DNA from: an uncultured Clostridia bacterium
GTDB taxonomy: Bacteria > Bacillota > Clostridia > Lachnospirales > Lachnospiraceae
Length of the DNA: 51,919 nucleotides
Reading direction: 5' to 3'
Assembly: GCA_946184675.1 (NCBI GenBank)
Contig: CAMHFW010000002.1
Location: 1 to 51,919, forward strand
Below are positions 36,333-46,736 of this stretch, piece after piece. Every line of letters begins with the position of its first letter. Positions within the stretch are counted from its first letter, which is position 1. Below the pieces are notes generated by a model, which saw nothing but the letters and a program-made list of their open reading frames with translations, had not been told where the DNA came from and searched no databases. The position numbers and the translations under genes are program-made.

Positions 36333-37739
36333 ATGAAAACATTGATCAAAAACGGCCTTGTGGTTCTGGAGGACGGGCCGGTCTCTGCGGACCTGCTGAT
36401 CGACGGCGAAACCATCGCAGCCATCGGCAAGGCAGATGAGATCTGCGGGGCCGGGAAAGAGGAGGCCGCGGCAGACTGCCGTGTGATCGATGCCTCGGGC
36501 CTGATCGTATTGCCTGGCGGGATCGATCCCCACACCCATTTTAATATCATGACCAGCGTCCGGTCGGTAGACGATTTTACCAGCGGGACGGTCTCAGCGG
36601 TATTTGGCGGCACAACAACGATCATCGATCATATGGGCTTCGGACCAAAAGGCTGCGATCTTCACCATCAGTTTCAGGTATACAAGGAGTATACAGAGGG
36701 GAAATGTGTGGCAGATTACGGATTCCACGGGGTCTATCAGGATCTGGATGAGCAGATTCTGGAAGAGACCGCTTCCATGGTGGATGAGGGCCTTTCCAGC
36801 TTCAAGATGTACCTGACCTATGATTACCGGCAGTCGGACGAGGAGGCCATCCGCATCCTGAAAAGGCTGGGAGAGCTTAGCGGCATGACGACGGTTCACT
36901 GCGAGAATCACGCCATTTTGACCTGGCTGCGGGAAAAGTTCCTGGCAGAGGGGAAAACAGAGGCAAAGTATCATCCCCTTTCCCGCCCTCCTTACTGTGA
37001 GACCGAGGCGGTTGACCGCATGATCGACCTGGCGATGGCAGCAGGCGACCAGCCCCTGTACATCGTACATGTTTCGGCAGGGGAAAGCGCAGAAAGGATC
37101 CGGCAGGCAAGGCAGGCCGGGCAGAAGGTATTCGGCGAGACCTGTACCCAGTACCTGGTACTGGATGACAGCGTCTACGATGATCCCCAGGAGGGACTCA
37201 AGTTCATCATGAGCCCGCCCATCCGGGGCAAAGAACATCAGGAAATCCTCTGGCAGGCCCTGCGGGACGGGACCTTGCTGGTGGTGGCAACAGATCACTG
37301 CAGCTTTGATTACCATGGCGATAAGCAGATGGGCAAAGAGGATTTCACTAAGTGCCCCAATGGGGCGCCTGGCGCGGAGCTGCGCATGCCCATTCTTTTT
37401 TCTGAGGGCGTGTCCAAAGGCAGGCTGGATCTGACCACTTTTGCGAAGGTTACCAGCACCAATGCGGCCAAGCTTTTTGGCATGTATCCGAAAAAGGGAA
37501 CCATCCGGGTGGGAAGCGATGCCGACCTGGTTCTGTTCGACCCGGAGAGGGAAGTGGACATCACCCGGCTGATCCTGCACGACAATACGGACTACACCCC
37601 CTATGAGGGCATGCATGTAAAAGGATGGCCCATTCTGACCATGATCCGGGGCACTGTGGTGGTCGAAAACGAGCGCCTGCAGGTAAAACCCGGCTTTGGA
37701 AACTTCCTCCGGAGAGGGAAAAGCATCTGCGATTTGTGA
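36333..37739 (+). CDS. hydA: Dihydropyrimidinase
   Basis: GGIDPHTHF, SSFKMYLTYDYR carbamylated-lysine region, TDHCSFDYHGDKQMGKEDF. Confidence 0.92.
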   Translation: MKTLIKNGLVVLEDGPVSADLLIDGETIAAIGKADEICGAGKEEAAADCRVIDASGLIVLPGGIDPHTHFNIMTSVRSVDDFTSGTVSAVFGGTTTIIDHMGFGPKGCDLHHQFQVYKEYTEGKCVADYGFHGVYQDLDEQILEETASMVDEGLSSFKMYLTYDYRQSDEEAIRILKRLGELSGMTTVHCENHAILTWLREKFLAEGKTEAKYHPLSRPPYCETEAVDRMIDLAMAAGDQPLYIVHVSAGESAERIRQARQAGQKVFGETCTQYLVLDDSVYDDPQEGLKFIMSPPIRGKEHQEILWQALRDGTLLVVATDHCSFDYHGDKQMGKEDFTKCPNGAPGAELRMPILFSEGVSKGRLDLTTFAKVTSTNAAKLFGMYPKKGTIRVGSDADLVLFDPEREVDITRLILHDNTDYTPYEGMHVKGWPILTMIRGTVVVENERLQVKPGFGNFLRRGKSICDL

Positions 37740-37825
37740 GATGGACCGGTCCGGACCACAATTAACAAGAAAAAGCACGCGACAGATAAGAAATAGAAAA
37801 CATGAATAGAACAGGGAATGTTGTT

Positions 37826-39526
37826 ATGACAGAAAAGAAAAAAACAATCTATGTGATCGGCCATAAGAATCCGGACACGGATTCCATCTGTTCGGCAATC
37901 GCACTGGCGGCTCTGAAAAATGAGCTGGCATCCCGCGGGGAACCGCTGGCTCTGTCGGCCAGCTACAGCGACGGTCTGCCGGAGGATGTCTGCTTTGTGC
38001 CTGCCCGCGCAGGCCATCTCAACAATGAGACCCGCTATGTGCTGGACCGGTTTGGATTCGAAAAGCCGAAATATCTGCAGGATGCACGCACTCAGGTGCA
38101 GGATATTGACTACAGCAGATCTCCCTCGGTAGAGGGTGAGATTTCCCTGCTGGCAGCCTGGCGCATCATGCGGGATGTCAAAAAATCAACTCTGGCGGTA
38201 ACGGATGCTTCCGGCGCGGTCTGCGGCGTGATTACGACCAGTGATATCGCCAAGTCCTACATGTCGGTATTTGACAATGAGATTCTTGCCAAGGCGCAGA
38301 CTCCTTACCGCAATATCATCGAGACCCTGGAAGGAGAGCTGGTGGAAGGCGAACCGGCCGGGGCAGTTACCACCGGCCGAGTTCTGATCGGTGCTGGCGC
38401 GACCGAAAGTATGCGCCAGCGTCTGAAGGCCGGGGATGTGGTGATTCTGGGCAACCGCTATGAGGCCCAGCTCAGCGCCATCGAGCAGCAGGCTTCCATG
38501 ATCATTGCCTGCGAGGGAGCGCCGGTTTCCCGGACCATCCGCAAAATCGCATCGGAAAGCGGATGCGCGGTCATCAGCACGCCTTATGATACCTATGCGG
38601 TAGCCAGAATGATCAACCAGAGCGTGCCCATCCGGCATTTCATGACCCCGGATCCCTGCTCATTCGACAAAACAGCCTACATGGATGATATTCGCGGCAC
38701 CATGACCCATGAGCGCTACCGCGATTTCCCGATCACCGACCGGGAAGGCCGCTATGACGGCATGATCTCCCGCAGAAACCTGATCGATATGGCCAGCAAG
38801 CAGTTTATCCTGGTGGATCACAATGAGATCGGCCAGGCGGTGGCGGGAATCCAGGAGGCGGAGATTCTGGAAATCGTGGATCATCATAAACTGGGCACCA
38901 TTGAGACGGTAAAACCGGTGATCGTCCGCAACCGGCCGGTAGGCTGCACGGCAACGATCATCACCCAGATGTATGACGAGAATGATGTGGAGATCAGTCC
39001 GCAGATCGCGGGCATCCTCTGTTCTGCCATCATTTCCGACACCCTCCTTTTCCGGTCCCCGACCTGCACGCCCCTGGATGAAGATACCGCCAGGCGTCTG
39101 GCAGAAGTGGCCGGGATTGACCCCGAATCCTACGCGGTAGATATGTTCAGCGCGGGCAGTGATTTCGGATCCAAGACCGATGAGGAGATCTTTTATCAGG
39201 ATTTCAAGAAATTTATAGCAGGAGATACCAGCTTCGGCGTTGGTCAGATCACTTCCATGAATGAAGAGGAGCTCTGCCGGATCCGCGACCGCATGCAGCC
39301 CTTCCTGGAACAGGTTCGTCAGAAAGAAGGCGCTGACATGGTATTTTTCCTGATGACCAATATTTTAACGGAAAATTCCTGGATGCTCTGCGCCGGCCAA
39401 GAGGCCGCTGAGACAGCAGAGGCAGGATTCGGTCCCGCAGACAAGGACGGCAATTTCCTTCTGGAAGGCGTCGTTTCCAGGAAAAAACAGTTTGTTCCGA
39501 TTCTGATGGAACAGCTGATGGCATAA
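37826..39526 (+). CDS. Mn-dependent inorganic diphosphatase (family II, CBS/DRTGG insert), paralog 1
   Basis: GHKNPDTDSICSA, IVDHHKLG, CBS-like pairs around a DRTGG-like insert. Confidence 0.9.
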   Translation: MTEKKKTIYVIGHKNPDTDSICSAIALAALKNELASRGEPLALSASYSDGLPEDVCFVPARAGHLNNETRYVLDRFGFEKPKYLQDARTQVQDIDYSRSPSVEGEISLLAAWRIMRDVKKSTLAVTDASGAVCGVITTSDIAKSYMSVFDNEILAKAQTPYRNIIETLEGELVEGEPAGAVTTGRVLIGAGATESMRQRLKAGDVVILGNRYEAQLSAIEQQASMIIACEGAPVSRTIRKIASESGCAVISTPYDTYAVARMINQSVPIRHFMTPDPCSFDKTAYMDDIRGTMTHERYRDFPITDREGRYDGMISRRNLIDMASKQFILVDHNEIGQAVAGIQEAEILEIVDHHKLGTIETVKPVIVRNRPVGCTATIITQMYDENDVEISPQIAGILCSAIISDTLLFRSPTCTPLDEDTARRLAEVAGIDPESYAVDMFSAGSDFGSKTDEEIFYQDFKKFIAGDTSFGVGQITSMNEEELCRIRDRMQPFLEQVRQKEGADMVFFLMTNILTENSWMLCAGQEAAETAEAGFGPADKDGNFLLEGVVSRKKQFVPILMEQLMA

Positions 39527-39541
39527 GGGAGGGCAGAAAAG

Positions 39542-41191
39542 ATGACAGGAGAAAAGAAAGTTGTGGTAACCGGCCACAGAAATCCGGACACAGACGCAAT
39601 CTGTTCTGCTATTGCTTATGCATATTTTAAGAACCAGCTGACAGGGTCAGACCGCTACGAGCCCCGCCGGATCGGGGACGTGAACGGGGAGACCGCCTGC
39701 GTCCTGCGCACCTTCGGCCATGAAGCGCCGGAATATCTGGAAGACGTACGCCTTCAGGTCAGTGATTTGCCGATTGAGAAGGGTGAAGTCGTCAGCAGAG
39801 ACCTTTCCATCCGCAGAGCCTGGGAAATCCTGCGCAAGGAACACCTTTCCACACTTGCAGTAGCCAGAAAAAACGGATCCCTGGAAGGTCTGATCACCAT
39901 CGGCGATATCGCCAAATCCATTATGGGCGTGCAGGACAGCCGCGTCCTGGCGGATGCAAAAACGCCTTACAGCAATATCATTGAGACCCTGGAAGCCAGG
40001 CTGCTGACCGGGGAGATCGAGGGCCGCACAGCGACCGGAAAGGTCCTGATCGCGGCGGCTAACCCCGATCTGATGGAGAATTATATTGAGCCGGGCGATA
40101 TGGTTATTGTCGGCGACCGCTACGAGACCCAGCTCTGCGCTGTGGAGATGCAGGCCGGCTGCCTGATCATCTGCATGGGAAATGAGGCAGATGAAAAGAT
40201 TCTCCGGATGGCACAGGAAAGGGGCTGCATCGTGCTGAGCTCCCCCTATGACACTTTTATCACCGCCCGCCTGCTCAATGAAAGTATTCCCATCGAATAC
40301 TTCATGCTCCGGGACAACATCATTTCCTTCAGAATGTCTGACTATGTCGACAACATTCGAGGGACCATGGCCAATGTCCGCCACCGTTCCTTCCCGGTTC
40401 TTGACAGCAAGCACCGCTACCTCGGCATGGTCACCCGCCAGAACCTGCTGAAAGCAGAGAAGAAGAGGGTGATTCTGGTGGACCACAATGAGATTGCCCA
40501 GTCGGTGGAAGGCCTGCAGGAGGCGGAAATCGAAGAGATCGTGGATCACCACAAGCTGGGAATGGTAGAGACCATGCGGCCCATTATGTTCCGCAATCAG
40601 CCGGTCGGCTGCACTTCCACCATCATCTATATGATGTTCCGGGAGAAAAAGATGGAGATCCCGGCAGATATCGCCGGACTTATGTGCTCGGCCATCATTT
40701 CCGACACCCTCCTCTTCCGGTCCCCGACCTGCACGGCGGCAGACCGCAGGGCGGTACAGGAGCTGGCGAAGATCGCAGGCATCGATCCCGAAGAGCACGC
40801 ACGCACCATGTTCCGCGCCGGCAGCGACTTCTCCTCCAAAACGGAGCGGGAGATCCTTTACCAGGATTTCAAGAGATTCAAGGCCGGAGAGACGGTATTC
40901 GGCGTCGGCCAGATCACTTCCATGGACGGCGAAGAGCTGGCAGAAATGGCTGACCGCATGGCCGCTTTCATGGCGGAAGAGCTCACAGAAGGCGGCATGG
41001 ACATGATCTTCCTCATGATGACGGACATCCTCAAGGAGAGCACCCTGCTCGTCTGCGTGGATGACGGTGCCCTGCGCAAGGTCAGAGAATACCATGATTA
41101 TCCGCAGCAGGGCGATCACGCACTGCTTCTGGAAAACGTTGTATCCAGAAAGAAGCAGATCCTGCCGCTTTTGATGACAGCGCTGTCATAA
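39542..41191 (+). CDS. Mn-dependent inorganic diphosphatase (family II, CBS/DRTGG insert), paralog 2
   Basis: GHRNPDTDAICSA, IVDHHKLG; collinear with the preceding gene. Confidence 0.9.
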   Translation: MTGEKKVVVTGHRNPDTDAICSAIAYAYFKNQLTGSDRYEPRRIGDVNGETACVLRTFGHEAPEYLEDVRLQVSDLPIEKGEVVSRDLSIRRAWEILRKEHLSTLAVARKNGSLEGLITIGDIAKSIMGVQDSRVLADAKTPYSNIIETLEARLLTGEIEGRTATGKVLIAAANPDLMENYIEPGDMVIVGDRYETQLCAVEMQAGCLIICMGNEADEKILRMAQERGCIVLSSPYDTFITARLLNESIPIEYFMLRDNIISFRMSDYVDNIRGTMANVRHRSFPVLDSKHRYLGMVTRQNLLKAEKKRVILVDHNEIAQSVEGLQEAEIEEIVDHHKLGMVETMRPIMFRNQPVGCTSTIIYMMFREKKMEIPADIAGLMCSAIISDTLLFRSPTCTAADRRAVQELAKIAGIDPEEHARTMFRAGSDFSSKTEREILYQDFKRFKAGETVFGVGQITSMDGEELAEMADRMAAFMAEELTEGGMDMIFLMMTDILKESTLLVCVDDGALRKVREYHDYPQQGDHALLLENVVSRKKQILPLLMTALS

Positions 41192-41200
41192 GGAGGAGTT

Positions 41201-41809
41201 ATGGGAAAACAGCTTTGGAAAGCGGGAAATATGCTCTATCCGCTCCCGGCCGTCATGGTTTCTGCCGGGGATGAACAGGGCAGCTATAATATCCTGACCG
41301 TAGCCTGGACGGGCACCATCTGTTCCGATCCGCCCATGCTCTATATTTCCGTGAAAAAAAGCCGCTATTCGCACCAGATGCTGTCGCAGACCAGAGAGTT
41401 TTTTGTCAATCTCACCACAGAGGCGACCGCATTTGCGACCGACTACTGCGGCGTCAAATCCGGCCGCGACATCAGCAAATTTGAAGAGCTGAAGCTGACG
41501 CCGGAGAAAGGAATCCTGACCTACGCTCCCATGATCCGCGAGTGCCCGGTTAATATTGCCTGCCGGGTGGAGCGGATCGAGGAGCTGGGAAGCCATGATA
41601 TGTTCATCGCGCGCGTGGAAGGCGTCTACGCGGATGAGCAGTATATGGACGAGAACGGCCGGTTTGACCTCATGCAGGCAAAACCGATTGTCTATTCGCA
41701 CGGCCAGTATTACGGACTGGGAGAACATATCGGCAGATTCGGATTTTCCGTGCAGAAAAAGAAAAAAGACAAAAAAGACAAGAAAAAGAAACCTGGAAAA
41801 AAGATATGA
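41201..41809 (+). CDS. Flavin reductase family protein
   Basis: YPLPAVMVSAGDEQGSYNILTVAWTGTICSDPPMLYISVKKSRYS. Confidence 0.88.
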   Translation: MGKQLWKAGNMLYPLPAVMVSAGDEQGSYNILTVAWTGTICSDPPMLYISVKKSRYSHQMLSQTREFFVNLTTEATAFATDYCGVKSGRDISKFEELKLTPEKGILTYAPMIRECPVNIACRVERIEELGSHDMFIARVEGVYADEQYMDENGRFDLMQAKPIVYSHGQYYGLGEHIGRFGFSVQKKKKDKKDKKKKPGKKI

Positions 41810-41831
41810 CCCCGGCGAGGAGGAGATTGTT

Positions 41832-43094
41832 TTGAGACAAACACAGGGACCTGGAGCGCAGACTCCGGGAAAAGAACTCCGACGGGGCTATACGACCGGG
41901 ACATGTGCCGCGGCGGCAGCAAAAGCAGCCGCGGCCATGCTTTTTTCCGGGAAAGATGTGAAAGAAGTGCAGCTGACGGTGCCAGCCGGGGAGACCCTGC
42001 TGCTGGAAATCACAGAAATCAGCAGGGGCCCGGACTATGTGAGCTGCGCAGTCGTCAAGGACGCGGGCGATGATCCGGACGTGACAAATGGAATGAAAGT
42101 CTTCGCCCGGGTGAGCAGGCTTTGCGAGGGAGGAGATGAAGGTGCCGGAACGGCCGGCGGCAGAAGCGTCGGTGCGGCCGGAGATGAGGGGATCTTGATC
42201 GATGGCGGTGAGGGCGTCGGGCGGGTGACGAAGCCCGGCCTGGACCAGCCGCCGGGCAGCGCGGCGATCAATTCCGTGCCCAGGCAGATGATTCGGCAGG
42301 CGGTCTGGGAGGAAATGCAGCGCTATGGCGCGTCCTGTCAGGTCCGGGTCCTGATTTCCATTCCGGGAGGAGAGAAAACAGCAGCCCGCACGCTGAATCC
42401 GGCTTTGGGCATCGAGGGGGGACTTTCTGTCCTGGGGACCAGCGGGATCGTAGAGCCCATGAGCGAAAAAGCCCTGATTGATACCATTCGTGTGTCGGTC
42501 CGGCAGAGAATTGCCCTGGGAGACCGGATCCTGGTGATGGCACCGGGCAACTACGGCCTGGCCTTTTTGCGGGAGAATTACGGAATCCCGGAAGAAGAGG
42601 TCGTCAAGATCAGCAATTATATCGGGGACAGCCTGGACATTGCCGTGCAGGAGACTGCCTCGGGATGGCGGGCTTCTGAGAATTCCTCTGAAAAAATACA
42701 GCAGGTACCTGTTATACTTTTGGCAGGGCATATCGGAAAGCTGGTCAAGGTGGCCGGCGGGATCATGAACACCCACTCTGCCGTGGCGGATTGCCGGATG
42801 GAGATCCTGACCATGCACGCCCTGCGCTGCGGCGCCCAGGCGGAAACCCTGCGCAAAATCGCGGAGTGTGTTACCACAGAGGCGGCGCTTGATGTGCTGG
42901 AGGAGGCAGACCTGCTCGCACCGGTCATGGAAAGTGTCCTGCAGAGCATACAGAAACATATCGATAAACGTACCGGCGGCCGGATCAGGACAGAAGTCAT
43001 CCTCTTTTCCACCGCGCGGGGGAAATTAGCACAGACAGAAGGAGAGGGCATATGGTCTATTTTGTCGGAGCGGGGCCGGGAGCCCCGGATCTGA
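41832..43094 (+). CDS. cbiD: Cobalt-precorrin-5B (C1)-methyltransferase; TTG start re-called
   Basis: LRRGYTTGTCAAAAAKAA signature; SIPGGEKTAARTLNPALGIEGGLSVLGTSGIVEPMS. Confidence 0.93.
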   Translation: MRQTQGPGAQTPGKELRRGYTTGTCAAAAAKAAAAMLFSGKDVKEVQLTVPAGETLLLEITEISRGPDYVSCAVVKDAGDDPDVTNGMKVFARVSRLCEGGDEGAGTAGGRSVGAAGDEGILIDGGEGVGRVTKPGLDQPPGSAAINSVPRQMIRQAVWEEMQRYGASCQVRVLISIPGGEKTAARTLNPALGIEGGLSVLGTSGIVEPMSEKALIDTIRVSVRQRIALGDRILVMAPGNYGLAFLRENYGIPEEEVVKISNYIGDSLDIAVQETASGWRASENSSEKIQQVPVILLAGHIGKLVKVAGGIMNTHSAVADCRMEILTMHALRCGAQAETLRKIAECVTTEAALDVLEEADLLAPVMESVLQSIQKHIDKRTGGRIRTEVILFSTARGKLAQTEGEGIWSILSERGREPRI

Positions 43095-44953
43095 TCACAG
43101 TCCGCGGGCAGCGGCTGATTGAGCAGGCAGATGTGATCATCTATGCCGGCTCCCTGGTCAATCCGGAATTATTACAGGCAGCAAAAGCTGGCTGCCAGAT
43201 CCACAACAGCGCTTTTATGACCCTGGAAGAAGTGATTGCGGTCATGACTGCGGCGGAGCAGGAAAATAAAGTCTGCGTCCGTCTGCATACCGGCGATCCC
43301 AGCATCTACGGAGCCATCCGCGAGCAGATGGATGAGCTGCAGAAAAGGGGTATTCCATACGAATCCTGCCCGGGCGTCAGCTCCATGTTTGGCGCGGCAG
43401 CGGCACTGAATCTGGAATACACGCTTCCCGGCGTGTCCCAGACGGTTATCATCAGCCGAACCGCCGGCCGTACGCCGGTCCCGGAGCGGGAATCCATCCG
43501 GCAGCTGGCGGCGCATCAGTCGACTATGGTCCTGTTCCTCAGCGCCGGTCAGATGGAAGCATTGGCAGAGGAGCTGATAGGCGGCGGTTATCCGCCCGAA
43601 ACGCCGGCGGCAATTGTATACAAAGCCAGCTGGCCGGAAGAAAAGACTTTTTTATGCAGGATAGACAATCTTGCCGAGACGGCCAGAGCAAATAAGATCA
43701 CAAAAACAGCCCTGGTCATTGTCGGGAATGTCCTGCAGGGAGCCGGCCAGCGATCTAAGCTCTATGATCCGACCTTTTCGACAGAATTTCGTGCAGCAGC
43801 AGAGCCGGAGCAGCAGGCGGATAAAATGATGTCGCAAAATGCAGCTTTAGCGTCATTCACGCAGGAAGGGACGCAGCTTGCGCAGGGTATTGCAGACTAT
43901 ATGGAGCAGGAAGGCTGGGACTGCCGGGTCTGGTCGACGCACAAAGGAAGGGAAGGCGGCCATGAGGTCATTCCTCTGCAGGTGGGGCTGCAGGACTGGG
44001 CCGGAAAACGCTTCGCGGACAGCAGGGCCCTTGTGTTTGTCGGGGCCAGCGGAATCGCGGTCCGGGCGATCGCGCCTTTTGTCAAAGATAAGTTGACAGA
44101 CCCTGCGGTGCTGGTGGTCGATGAGGCTGCAAAGCACGTGATTCCCCTGCTTTCCGGCCATGTGGGCGGAGCCAACCGGCTGGCAAAAGACCTGTCAGAC
44201 CATCTCGGGGCGGACCCTGTGCTGACCACAGCGACCGATGTGAGAGGGCGCTTTGCCGTGGACACCTTTGCGGCAGAGAACGGGCTCGTTCTGACAGACA
44301 GAGTGAAAGCAAAGAAGATTTCTGCGGATATTCTGGCCGGACAAGAGATCGGCATCAGCGGGCCGGAAGGATGGCTTGGAAAAGAAGATTTACCGCATCT
44401 GATCAGGCAGACGGAAGAAGCGGATGCGGCACGCATTTTGATCGACTGGCGCCAGCCGCAGGAGAATGAAAAAGCCCTCTGCCTGATTCCGGAAAAATCT
44501 GTCTGGATCGGGATAGGCTGCAAGAAAGGAACATCGGAGAAGGCACTGGAAGAAGCCTTTGAAGAGTTTCTGCAAAGTCACCGGATCGATCCGCGGGCAG
44601 TCGCCGGGCTGGCAAGCATTTCCCTGAAAAAAGAAGAAAAAGGACTGCTTGCGCTGGCAGAAAAGCGGCAGCTGTCTCTGCGTTTTTACGAGGCAGAACA
44701 GCTGGAAGGGCTGGCAGGCGATTTCTCCGAATCTGCCTTTGTGAGGGAACAGACCGGAACCAGCAATGTCTGCGAACGGGCGGCCTGTCTGGCGGCCTGG
44801 CGCTCCGGGGAAAGAGACTCTGCGGCCTGGCGCTCCAGGGAACAAGACTCTGAGGCCCGGGAGGCGCGCGATCTTTTGATTGTGAAAAAGGAAAAGGCTG
44901 ACGGCATCACTTTGGCGGCAGCGCTTGCATACAGGAGGCTGAAGTTTGAATAA
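43052..44953 (+). CDS. cbiFG: Fused cobalt-precorrin-4 methyltransferase (CbiF) - cobalt-precorrin-5A hydrolase (CbiG)
   Basis: VYFVGAGPGAPDLITVRG CbiF; LLSGHVGGANRLAKDLSDHLGADPVLTTATDV CbiG; one frame. Confidence 0.93.
   Translation: MVYFVGAGPGAPDLITVRGQRLIEQADVIIYAGSLVNPELLQAAKAGCQIHNSAFMTLEEVIAVMTAAEQENKVCVRLHTGDPSIYGAIREQMDELQKRGIPYESCPGVSSMFGAAAALNLEYTLPGVSQTVIISRTAGRTPVPERESIRQLAAHQSTMVLFLSAGQMEALAEELIGGGYPPETPAAIVYKASWPEEKTFLCRIDNLAETARANKITKTALVIVGNVLQGAGQRSKLYDPTFSTEFRAAAEPEQQADKMMSQNAALASFTQEGTQLAQGIADYMEQEGWDCRVWSTHKGREGGHEVIPLQVGLQDWAGKRFADSRALVFVGASGIAVRAIAPFVKDKLTDPAVLVVDEAAKHVIPLLSGHVGGANRLAKDLSDHLGADPVLTTATDVRGRFAVDTFAAENGLVLTDRVKAKKISADILAGQEIGISGPEGWLGKEDLPHLIRQTEEADAARILIDWRQPQENEKALCLIPEKSVWIGIGCKKGTSEKALEEAFEEFLQSHRIDPRAVAGLASISLKKEEKGLLALAEKRQLSLRFYEAEQLEGLAGDFSESAFVREQTGTSNVCERAACLAAWRSGERDSAAWRSREQDSEAREARDLLIVKKEKADGITLAAALAYRRLKFE
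44792..44851 (+). repeat. 30-bp tandem duplication inside cbiFG
   Basis: gcggcctggcgctccggggaaagagactct / gcggcctggcgctccagggaacaagactct, 27/30 identical. Confidence 0.85.
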
Positions 44954-45701
44954 AGTATATGCTGTGGGGATTGGCCCGGGAAGTCCGGATCAGATGACGC
45001 CGCAGGCGCGGCGGGCCCTTGCGGAAAGTGACGTGATCGCCGGATATACGGTGTACGCGGATCTGGTGCGGGCGGATTTTCCGGACAAAGAATATATCAC
45101 AACACCCATGCGGCGGGAGGCAGACCGCTGCCGGCAGGCGCTGGCCAGCGCGCAGGCAGGCAAGACGACAGCTGTGATCTGCTCCGGAGATGCGGGCATT
45201 TACGGGATGGCAGGACTTTTGTGGGAATTGTCTCCGGAATATCCCGGCGTCGAGATTGAGGTAATCCCGGGGGTAACGGCTGCGACAGCCGGGGCAGCCT
45301 TGCTCGGAGCGCCCCTCATGCATGATTTTGCAGTCATCAGTCTGAGCGACGCGATGACGCCCTGGGACCTGATCGAGAAGAGACTGCGGGCAGCTGCGTC
45401 TGCAGAAATGATTCTCTGCCTCTACAATCCGGAAAGTAAAAAGCGGCCCGGATATTTGAAGCGGGCCTGTCAGATCCTGCTGGAATACCTGCCTGCGGAA
45501 ACAGTCTGCGGCATGGCACGGCAGATTGGCAGAGAAGGAGAAAGCATTCAGATCCTGTCTCTTGCGCAGCTCGCGCAGACAGCGGCTGATATGTTCACGA
45601 CCGTTTTCATCGGAAACAGGACAACCCGGCAGATCGGCGGGAAAATGGTTACGCCGCGCGGATACCAGACAGGGAAAAAGAAAAGCAAAGAGAGGTTGTA
45701 A
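44946..45701 (+). CDS. cbiH: Precorrin-3B C17-methyltransferase
   Basis: VYAVGIGPGSPDQMTPQARRALAESDVIAGYTVY; SGDAGIYGMAGLLWE. Confidence 0.93.
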   Translation: MNKVYAVGIGPGSPDQMTPQARRALAESDVIAGYTVYADLVRADFPDKEYITTPMRREADRCRQALASAQAGKTTAVICSGDAGIYGMAGLLWELSPEYPGVEIEVIPGVTAATAGAALLGAPLMHDFAVISLSDAMTPWDLIEKRLRAAASAEMILCLYNPESKKRPGYLKRACQILLEYLPAETVCGMARQIGREGESIQILSLAQLAQTAADMFTTVFIGNRTTRQIGGKMVTPRGYQTGKKKSKERL

Positions 45702-45988
45702 AAAAAGTCCCTTTTCATATCATGATACGCGGGAAGTGTATAATTTCCCGGAGATTATACCGATTTATATACATTTTGCAGTTTTCTACCCCACCAATGC
45801 ATAATATAACCAGAATTATTCGAAATCGCTGCCCGGATTAGTATTCAACCTGCAGAGCTTGTCTGCAATAGCATTCAGAAAGTGCACAGAAAAAGAAGAA
45901 ATGAGGAAAATTATACATTGACCTTTTCAAAGTATGTATAATTAGCGTGAAAAAAACAGTTTTTGTTGATAAAGCAAGAGGAAGCACA

Positions 45989-46029
45989 AAGAACCACCAG
46001 ACTGGCAAATTGCTGATCTGGTGGTTCTT
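45989..46029. terminator. Hairpin between convergent cbiH and DJ-1 genes
   Basis: AAGAACCACCAGA...TCTGGTGGTTCTT, 13-bp stem. Confidence 0.7.
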
Positions 46030-46103
46030 GTTATTCAGGGCCTTTTTTACAGCCTTCCTTTTTAATACCTGTCCTGTGGAAACCGAATTTGCCGGCTTGC
46101 CGG

Positions 46104-46688
46104 TCAGATATCCATGGTCCGGATCTTGGCGGCGGCCATATTGACCAGCATGGACTGCATGAGCGGTTTGCTGTCGCCTCCCAGAAGATCGGTCAGGGTG
46201 TAGGCGAAGAGGAATGCGGTCGCGGGTCCCCGGCTGGTGATCAGGTGACCGTCGACAACGACAAGCTCATCGTCGACATAATCTGCGTCGCCAAAGTAGG
46301 ATTTGAACTCATCGGCCGGATAAGAGGTGACGCGTCTGCCTTTGGTGATGCCGGCAGCGGCCAGAGCCATGGGAGCGGCACAGATGGCAGCAACGTATTT
46401 GTCCGGATCAGCATCATAAGTCCGGATGATGGTCTGGACTCTTTCATCATCGCGCAGGTGCGCTGCACCGGGCATACCGCCGGGCAGGATAATCATGTCA
46501 TATCCGGGAAGGGAAGGGCCTTCCAGCACTGCATCGCAGGTGACCGGAATCCCGTGAGAACCTGTGCTGACCGGACCATTTACACCAATGGTCGTGCAGG
46601 GGATGCCCCCGCGGCGCAGGATATCGACCGTGGCCAGGGCTTCGATTTCTTCAAATCCGTCTGCTAAAAAGATCGCTGCTGATTTCAT
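46104..46688 (-). CDS. DJ-1/PfpI family protein
   Basis: FLADGFEEIEALATVDILRR, ICAAPMALAAAGI nucleophile elbow. Confidence 0.93.
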   Translation of the reverse strand: MKSAAIFLADGFEEIEALATVDILRRGGIPCTTIGVNGPVSTGSHGIPVTCDAVLEGPSLPGYDMIILPGGMPGAAHLRDDERVQTIIRTYDADPDKYVAAICAAPMALAAAGITKGRRVTSYPADEFKSYFGDADYVDDELVVVDGHLITSRGPATAFLFAYTLTDLLGGDSKPLMQSMLVNMAAAKIRTMDI

Positions 46689-46736
46689 AGGAACCTCCTT
46701 ATCATAACTGAATGGTTTCAGAAAAACTGAATTGTT

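Noticed and set aside
39647-41119. 490-aa minus-strand ORF
   Set aside because: Antisense shadow of the second pyrophosphatase.
41556-41831. Upstream extension of cbiD
   Set aside because: Overlaps the flavin reductase gene; CbiD similarity begins after the TTG at 41832.
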